Shown: in pieces, positions 57,001 to 64,000 of the stretch
Layout: each line of letters begins with the position of its first letter
Position numbering within the stretch: position 1 is the stretch's first letter
Origin: Liolophura sinensis
Lineage: Eukaryota > Mollusca > Polyplacophora > Chitonida > Chitonidae
DNA: 64,000 nt
Assembly: GCF_032854445.1 (NCBI RefSeq)
Contig: NC_088302.1
Coordinates: 8,117,338 to 8,181,337, forward strand
Direction: 5' to 3'
Translations under genes and position numbers: made by a program
Notes under the pieces: model-generated
The model's input: only the letters and a program-made list of their open reading frames with translations
Database searches by the model: none
What the model was told of the DNA's origin: nothing

Positions 57001-57196
57001 TTAGAGCAGTTACATTGTACATACCTGTATCTTATGATGTATGACACAAGTCTTTTGTGCAAAGTCATTCAGTGGAAATATGGAAACCAGAATGAAGTGC
57101 TTGTTTTTTTCCCTCCGAGTTGCATGTTTGACGAGTCTTCCATGTGTAAGTCGAACGTTTAATAAAAGCATAACGTGAACTCTTTCACAAATACTT

Positions 57197-58441
57197 GTGC
57201 ATGCAGTTTATGGTCATCGTAGACCAAGACACGGTTTCAGTTTTGTCCGAAGAGTCATATGCTGATTACATGAACTGTTTTTGTGTTCAAAAAGCAGTTT
57301 ATGGTCATCGTAGACCAAGAAACGTTTTCAGTTTTGTCCGAAGAGTCATATGCTGATTACATGAACTGTTTTTGTGCATGCAGTTTATGGTCATCGTAAA
57401 CCAAGACACGTTTTCAGTTTTGTCCGAAGAGTCATATGCTGATTACATGAACTGTTTTTGTGTTCAAAAAGCAGTTTATGGTCATCGTAGACCAAGAAAC
57501 GTTTTCAGTTTTGTCCGAAGAGTCATATGCTGATTACATGAACTGTTTTTGTGCATGCAGTTTATGGTCATCGTAAACCAAGACACGTTTTCAGTTTTGT
57601 CCGAAGAGTCATATGCTGATTACATGAACTGTTTTTGTGTTCAAAAAGCAGTTTATGGTCATTGTAAACCAAGACACGTTTTCAGTTTTGTCCGAAGAGA
57701 CAGAAACATTTGCTGATTACATGAACTGTTTTTGTGCATGCAGTTTATGGTCATTGTAGACCAAGACACGTTTTCAGTTTTGTCCGAAGAGACAGAAACA
57801 TATGCTGATTACATGAACTGTTTTTGTGCATGCAGTTTATGGTCATCGTAGACCAAGACACGTTTTCAGTTTTGTCCGAAGAGACAGAAACATATGCTGA
57901 TTACATGAACTGTTTTTGTGCATGCAGTTTATGGTCATCGTAGACCAAGACACGTTTTCAGTTTTGTCCGAAGAGTCATATGCTGATTACATGAACTGTT
58001 TTTGTGCATGCAGTTTATGGTCATCGTAAACCAAGACACGGTTTCAGTTTTGTCCGAAGAGTCATATGCTGATTACATGAACTGTTTTTGTGCATGCAGT
58101 TTATGGTCATCGTAGACCAAGACACGGTTTCAGTTTTGTCCGAAGAGTCATATGCTGATTACATGAACTGTTTTTGTGTTCAAAAAGCAGTTTATGGTCA
58201 TCGTAGACCAAGACACGGTTTCAGTTTTGTCCGAAGAGTCATATGCTGATTACATGAACTGTTTTTGTGTTCAAAAAGCAGTTTATGGTCATCGTAAACC
58301 AAGAAACTGTTTCAGTTTTGTCCGAAGAGTCATATGCTGATTACATGAACTGTTTTTGTGCATGCAGTTTATGGTCATCGTAGACCAAGACATGGTTTCA
58401 GTTTTGTCCGAAGAGTCATATGCTGATTACATGAACTGTTT
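57197..58441. repeat. ~86/91-bp minisatellite with two linker types, about 14 copies
   Basis: Core: CAGTTTATGGTCATCGTAGA, CCAAGACACGTTTTCAGTTT, TGTCCGAAGAGTCATATGCT and GATTACATGAACTGTTTTTG. Cores are joined by GTGCATG (type A) or GTGTTCAAAAAG (type B) in the order A B A B A B A A A A A B B A. A few copies carry GACAGAAACAT in place of GTCAT. Confidence 0.95.
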
Positions 58442-59668
58442 TATGTTCAGCTGATTTTTGGACACATTTTTATTGCAAGCAGTAGTTTGATTTTCGCTGT
58501 CAAAATCTTATTGACTGCACAGGTTTGTTGCTAGGGGCAATGCATGTGATCGTATAACCAGTCTAGATCGTATGTCCAGTCTAAATGCACAGAACTGAGC
58601 TCCAAGCTGTGTGAAAAAACCTCAGTCTTTGCTGTTGCGCTGGATTACTGATCTTTGCTTTATGTGCATTACTGTGTAGAGAAAGAAAGACATTCCTCAT
58701 TATTTAGTCCAAAAATGCATCAGAAAAATGTTCAGAATTTACTTCAGAAATGCTAAAAATCTCGAAATTATGAGTATGGTGTATAGTTTCCTCTTTTTCA
58801 TCCCTTGGTCTGTCTCATCCTTGCCATATCAGCACTTATCTGCTTTGTTAATTTTCCACCCATTCTGTTAATTTTCCACCTCCCAGTTTTACAGGCACTT
58901 TGTTAATTTTTGTTGACCTCTTGTGACCTTTTCAGGTGAAATATTTCATGTTATCTGTTACATGCATGTTGTTTCCAGGGGAGTTGGATGTACACTCTTT
59001 CACCAGTTGAACTTTTGGGTATGATTTTATTCTCCCGGGATAAATGCCAGCTTGTCACTCTATCTGGTATTTGAAACTTTCTTGTGGGTATAGTGGCCAG
59101 TTCACAATGGTGGCTTTCTAGTTTGCTAAAGAGTGATCCGTGGGCGAAAGCACCCACACCACGGAGTATTGATCAATTTTACCTTGGTAAAAACCATGGC
59201 TGATCAGTGGGTTAAAATTCTGAGCCAGAACCTGCCTACATGTGTTGCTGAGCTCTAGAATGTTTGCTGCTTTCTTCATTTTTAATGCTGCCAAATCAGC
59301 ATGTGTGCCCAACATTCCTTGTTGGCCTGGTGTTCGTTATAATGCCCAAGAGCAGAATTTCCACAGGTACTGTACAAAAATAAGACTTGGATGCAGTGAA
59401 GGCATTAGCGGTGTGATGTGATTTCACTGGGACTTGATTTACAATATCCTGTGCTTCATAGGGGCAGAGTGACATGGCAATGTCTGCATCCCGGTTCCAT
59501 AAAACACCTAAATACACATAATTAGTGGAATGCCAATTACCCAAGTTGTATTCAGTGATATGCTTGAACCAGACCACTCAACCTTACTGTGACAGTGTAA
59601 TGGATACAGACTCTAATATAACCATGTCACGCATCCACAGATTTGTCTTAAAGCTTTTGAGATTCTCT
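58442..59668. other. DMXL intron 1; nothing recognised
   Basis: Minor duplication GTTAATTTTCCACC at 58848-58876. Minus-strand frames 58951-59577 lack support. Confidence 0.4.
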
Positions 59669-59678
59669 TGTATCATTT

Positions 59679-59893
59679 GCCCATGCTGGCCTCCTCTCTG
59701 ACTTGTATGTGGGAAGGCATGCCAGCAACTTGCGAATGGTCAAGGGTTTCCCCAGGGCTCTACCAAGTGACCAGCAGGCCCTCAGGGCTCAGAATGTGTT
59801 CCTCCCACCATAGTGCTTGCCACCATCATATAAGTGAAATATTCTTGAGTACGACGTAAAACACCAATAAAATAAATAAATAAAAAAGTAAGA
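59679..59893 (+). mobile_element. SINE family A, 5'-truncated, with target-site duplication
   Basis: CATGCTGGCCTCCTCTCTGAC to GAGTACGACGTAAAACACC and (AAAT)n, with a small duplication (CCAGCAGGCCCTCAGGGCTC) in the body. Flanked by TGTATCATTT at 59669-59678 and 59894-59903. Confidence 0.92.
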
Positions 59894-59903
59894 TGTATCA
59901 TTT

Positions 59904-61193
59904 CAATTCCTGCTGTATGCATCAGGTCCAAGGTAAAGTACTCAAGCCATTGATAGATAGTACTTATAATTCCGATCTTTTTACTCTGAGCAATACAGCT
60001 GTAATGGTCTCAACTTTCTTCAAAGACACCTTAAACGTCTGCCATTTGAAAATGTCTTTAAACAATAGGGAAAGCAAAATACTCGAGCATCATAGAAACT
60101 TTCAAACCTTCTAAGATTTTTTTTTTTCTGGAGTTTCCAGCCAACAGATTTTGACCTCCATTTTCACTTAACAAACCTTTTTATCAATTGGAAAATGGCA
60201 ATCATGACACTGGATTGGTGATTGACTGCAAGAGGAACAGGACAGCTCTTGTCAGGATTTGAACCAGTGTCCTTTGGGACAGTTATATGTATCTGTACAT
60301 GCACTTAATTTTTATTGCCTTAATGTGGACGATATATTTACAGAAATTATGAAAGTTTGGGTCAGTTTCTAGTCTGATGAGTCTGGCCTGTTGCATATCA
60401 TCAGTGTCGCTTAACAGTTGGAAATGGTTGTTAGTTGAAATCAAGCCTTTCGGTGATGTTCACATGGTATGTCTTTCTAAAATGGAAAAAGAAGAAAAAT
60501 TGGAGGTGGCTTAAAAACCTTTGAGCCTGTTTGCTTGCATTACTCCTAGGGTTTTAATAGTTTGGGTTTCCAAGCTGTCCATTATCCACCCACATGAACA
60601 TGTACATGTATGTCATTATCAGCTTAAAGTTACACATACTTTATGTTTCCTATATACATGTGTATTTACATTGCGTGTATGTAAAATGAAACTTTAGGGC
60701 CTACATGTACTTTCAGAAAACTTTGTAAATCAATTACCAAGGCTACAATCTCCATTCTAGTTAGATCTCTTCTCGTGGCTTGTCTGTGGTTGGGATTTGT
60801 CAGGTACCTGAACGTCTTCAGGTGTGATGGTTTTCTCAGCTGGTTCACTTATCCGGTGTTCTGGGAGGTGTGGAGTGTACACATTGATTAATACCAGGAA
60901 TGGTGACTGAAGTTTGGACTGGGGAAGCTGAGAAAGTTGATCTTGCCTGGAAATGACAAGTAACGATCAAGTGACCGTGTTAACGCCAGCAGTGGGTCTT
61001 CATTTGTTGGCTGAACTTGGAATTCCATGGTTGTCTGGCTTGCTCTGTTGTTAGCCTGTGTCTGAGATTTGATTGGGGTGTTGTACTTCAAGAGCTGTCT
61101 GAAGACTGGATACCTGCGTTTATGGTACTTGCACAGTATTAACTTGTATATACATGTATATTCAGTACCCTCATGCCTATTTCCTCTTAAGTT
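59904..61193. other. DMXL intron 1; nothing recognised
   Basis: GGCTTGTCTGTGGTTGGGAT and TTGTCAGGTACCTGAACG (60778-60813) resemble the 88-bp repeat unit and probably derive from the same SINE. Confidence 0.35.
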
Positions 61194-61306
61194 GTATGTG
61201 GGAAGGTCTGTCAGCAACCTGCGGATTGTCGTGGGTTTCCAACCACCATAATGTTGGCCACTGTTGTATAAGTGAAATATTCTGGAGTATGGCATAAGAC
61301 ACAAAT

Positions 61307-61341
<35 letters not shown>
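61194..61341 (+). mobile_element. SINE family A, 5'-truncated, tail expanded into (TA)n
   Basis: TATGTGGGAAGGTCTGTCAGC, CACCATAATGTTGGCCACTG and GAGTATGGCATAAGACAC, then TA repeats 61308-61341 in place of (AAAT)n. Confidence 0.8.
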
Positions 61342-61344
<3 letters not shown>

Positions 61345-62465
61345 ATGCCATACCATACTTAACTGAGCACAGTCTACTACAACGGACTCCACAGAGCTGA
61401 TTCTGTGGAAATTGATGTATTCTGGCAATGTAACTTTAAATTTGATACAGGGAATATTATCACGCTAACGTAACACAATGAATCTCTTGTGGTATGCTTG
61501 ATAAATGATATAATTATCCATAAAAAATATATATCTGTTAAAAGTTTGACAGATTAGTTTTCATGATAGTTCCCCTTTGTACTGTTTTCCCCATTGTAGA
61601 TCAGTTCAAGACTTCAATCATTTAGTGTATTTAATTTATATGCAGTCACATCACACAGTACGGGTATATGGATGGACATTGTGGCGAGGGCCTACAGTGC
61701 AGCAGTGTGTTAACCAGAAATTGGCACTAAAGTTGTTCATCCTAGACATCCTAGCATCTCCTATGGCTGCCATGTTAAATTGGATAATTTTAGCGAGTTG
61801 TTTCAGAAAAGTGGTAGTGCTTAACAGTTCTGCACTCTTGGCTTGCTGACACCATGCATTGCCAACCTCTGCATATTGCTAAGGATGTGTAATTAACTAA
61901 AACGTTGCCATTAAGCTTGCAGATCTTAACAGCTACCCAAAATTAGATGTATTAGTATAGTACTAACATCTGAATTACAATTACCTCAACTTTAACATGT
62001 ATGTATCTACAGTATGTAGTCTCATTTGAATCAGTGAATACTGGGTAAAGAATATATGTGACTTAATTGATGTGAGACATTATAATTTCACATCAGACGA
62101 TTAGTTTCTGTGATTTTAGAATTTGACCTGTATATGTACATAGCCAGAATTAATTCCATGTACTACTTAATCATGTTTTGCAAGGGCATTTATTTTCCAG
62201 ATAACATTGTGCTACTGTGTGTATAGCTTGATTAGTTTTCAGTCTTGCCTTACATTTGGTGAAGGCTAGGGTTACATGTGCTTGTCTGCCACCAATATGG
62301 TGTACACATTATTAGTCTCTGTGTCACAGGTTGAAAAGTTCATGTTTAACTTGCCAATGGTCCGTGGTTTCCTCCTTTTTGTGAATCAATTTTTTGTATC
62401 TTTTCTCTTCTGGTGCTATAACCTTGCAGACATCTATTACGAAAACTTAATTTACAAGGTTTTGT
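61342..62465. other. DMXL intron 1; nothing recognised
   Basis: An acceptor-like CCCCATTGTAG at 61600 opens a frame with no DMXL similarity; not called as an exon. Confidence 0.4.
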
Positions 62466-62469
62466 GAAT

Positions 62470-62566
62470 GTAGGCCCTGGTTTTCTCCATAGACTGAGTA
62501 AGTTGAAAAAGTACATGACATATTTTAGACATCAGTCAAATAAATAAATTATATATATATATATAT
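62470..62566 (+). mobile_element. SINE tail remnant with (TA)n
   Basis: CCCTGGTTTTCTCCATAGACTG and CATCAGTCAAATAAATAAAT, then TATATATA. Confidence 0.45.
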
Positions 62567-63088
62567 TGAATTTAAGTACACACACTATATGTTACCTGTT
62601 ATATTTGTTACATTTAAAAATCCACAATGTTTAAGTATGTATTCGTATACAAATCACACTGATGTACATGTATCTGTGTCTGAAATCATGTAAATCAAGC
62701 TCAGGTGTGATTAATCAGATTAAAGTTTGCAGAGATAACAAGGTGGCAAGCTTGACGAGCAAGGCCACAGGTGTTAACATTGACTGACGTCTGATAAGTG
62801 TGTCTGAAGACGAAGGTTAAATGTGAATTCCTGTCACACATAGGTAAACATGGCAGATGTCAGGATGCATGTACATTACAAGTTACAAATATGTACATAT
62901 ATTCACATCAGCAACATGACTGTGCTGTTACTAGCATTTGATCTGAGATCAGCATTTTGTAAAAGCAATATAATGATGCCCATGTGAATTTGGTAGGGTG
63001 TAAGTTGTAGAATGCTTGAGAGTAAAGGAGGTAAATGTACATGTGTGTCTACTATAAGTAGTTGGTGACAGGCCTATAGGGCCAATTG

Positions 63089-63292
63089 ACCAAAAAGCCA
63101 TTTCTGACTTAAATCAAAGTTTAAAACCTCTTTACATTTCTTAGTGTTTGGTTCTGGAAGTAGAAATTAGTACACTTTTGTCTGTAGCTAAAGCTGATGA
63201 GGTGGGAAAAATTCTAATTTCTAAAGCCGAAAAATATGATGAACTTTATGATCATATTGCAATTTTTGACTGAAGTCAGAAATGGCTTTGTG
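63089..63292. mobile_element. MITE-like element with ~28-bp inverted ends
   Basis: CCAAAAAGCCATTTCTGACTT at 63090-63110 is mirrored by AAGTCAGAAATGGCTTTGTG at 63273-63292. About 150 bp of AT-rich, non-coding sequence lies between. Confidence 0.6.
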
Positions 63293-63379
63293 CAATCATC
63301 CCATGTTCAGGAAGACTTCATAAACACAGTACATGAAGCTCTTCATGTACACCTACATGTGTATATAAATGATCAGCAG

Positions 63380-63512
63380 TTTTGTATGTGAATACAACAT
63401 TTATATGTGAATGCAACATTTGTATGTGATTACTACATTTGTATGTGAATACTACATTTGTATGTGAATACAACATTAACATGTAAATATAACATTTACA
63501 TGTAGATGCAAC
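63380..63512. repeat. ~20-bp tandem repeat, about 6 copies
   Basis: TTTGTATGTGAATACAACA with single-base variants. Confidence 0.85.
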
Positions 63513-64000
63513 ACTGAGGTGTAATTTATTTTTTGTAAAAGAACATTTACATGCAGTGCTGTATATTTTATGGATTGACAGCTGTTTGTTAATGTGTGTT
63601 CTTAGTTACAGTCACAGGGCTAACATTCTGTTAACCAGACAATTAACTATTCTGCACGCATGCATGTTTGAAGACGTGAAGTAGTCATGTGACTGCTTCT
63701 ACCGCACAATGGCACTTGCATTATTTATATCCTCAGTTCTTATTGCTCACTCATGATGGGTATATTGTATTTTCACTTTCATTTTTCTCCCAGGAATACA
63801 GGAATTATGTTAAAAACAATTGTACATGTGCCTTTTTACATCTTACAGTGTTAACTTATTTAATATTTGAATGAAAAGACTCTTACAGTTATTTATTGTG
63901 ATATGTAATTAAAAGATATGATCCAATAAAAAATTACACTGGTTTCTCTGAAACTGTTTTCCTTTTATAAGTCAACAAACATTGCAACCCAGATTTTTTT
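63513..64000. other. DMXL intron 1, window end; nothing recognised
   Basis: AT-rich sequence; the 61-codon frame at 63689-63874 is unsupported. Confidence 0.4.

Noticed and set aside
61600-61700. DMXL exon 2 after an acceptor-like CCATTGTAG
   Set aside because: The frame shows none of the expected SGCDIVIL-type residues.
1-64000. Retrovirus, LTR element or Polinton
   Set aside because: No reverse transcriptase, integrase, capsid or paired long terminal repeats were recognised on either strand.

Overview
This is eukaryotic DNA with spliced genes, long AT-rich introns, canonical GT/AG junctions and many interspersed and tandem repeats. The repeats are dominated by a tRNA-derived SINE with A/B boxes at the head and an (AAAT)n tail ending in GAGTACGGCGTAAAACACC, familiar from mollusc and other lophotrochozoan genomes. 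With invertebrate-type versions of PRCC, IER3IP1, perilipin and DMXL, I infer a lophotrochozoan, most likely a mollusc; the species cannot be told. No retroviral, LTR or Polinton element was recognised, and no rRNA, functional tRNA or CRISPR.

Layout, left to right. (1) 1-7632, minus strand: a pogo/Tigger-derived DDE gene with a C-terminal PHD-type finger (1431-3095). Its last zinc knuckle is re-iterated in a 60-bp tandem array just downstream, and a likely first exon lies at 7441-7632. (2) 8032-17674, plus strand: complete PRCC in seven exons, sharing a 400-bp divergent promoter region with the previous gene. (3) 18948-21762, minus strand: an armadillo-repeat gene with a two-codon first exon and two apparent frame breaks, converging on PRCC. 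(4) 23581-23819: a small mariner-like deletion derivative. (5) 25895-28042, minus strand: an unusual secreted small heat-shock protein (signal-peptide exon, coiled coil, Cys-rich segment, Q/R-rich repeats, alpha-crystallin domain). It is divergent from (6) IER3IP1 (28544-32276, plus, three exons), with heat-shock and UPR-like motifs in the shared 500 bp. (7) 34957-35085, minus strand: an orphan terminal exon. (8) 42515-48993, minus strand: complete perilipin in eight coding exons plus a 5' UTR exon near 50776-50806, with a TATA box and CAAAGTCCA-type nuclear-receptor sites. (9) 52405-52491, plus strand: first coding exon of DMXL (rabconnectin-3); the rest of the window is its first intron, filled with minisatellites and SINEs.

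The genes do not form an operon. Functional themes that recur are the early secretory pathway and stress (secreted sHSP, IER3IP1), lipid-droplet coating (perilipin) and V-ATPase assembly (DMXL). Exon coordinates were derived by eye from reading frame, splice consensus and remembered family sequences; no alignment or transcript data were available.
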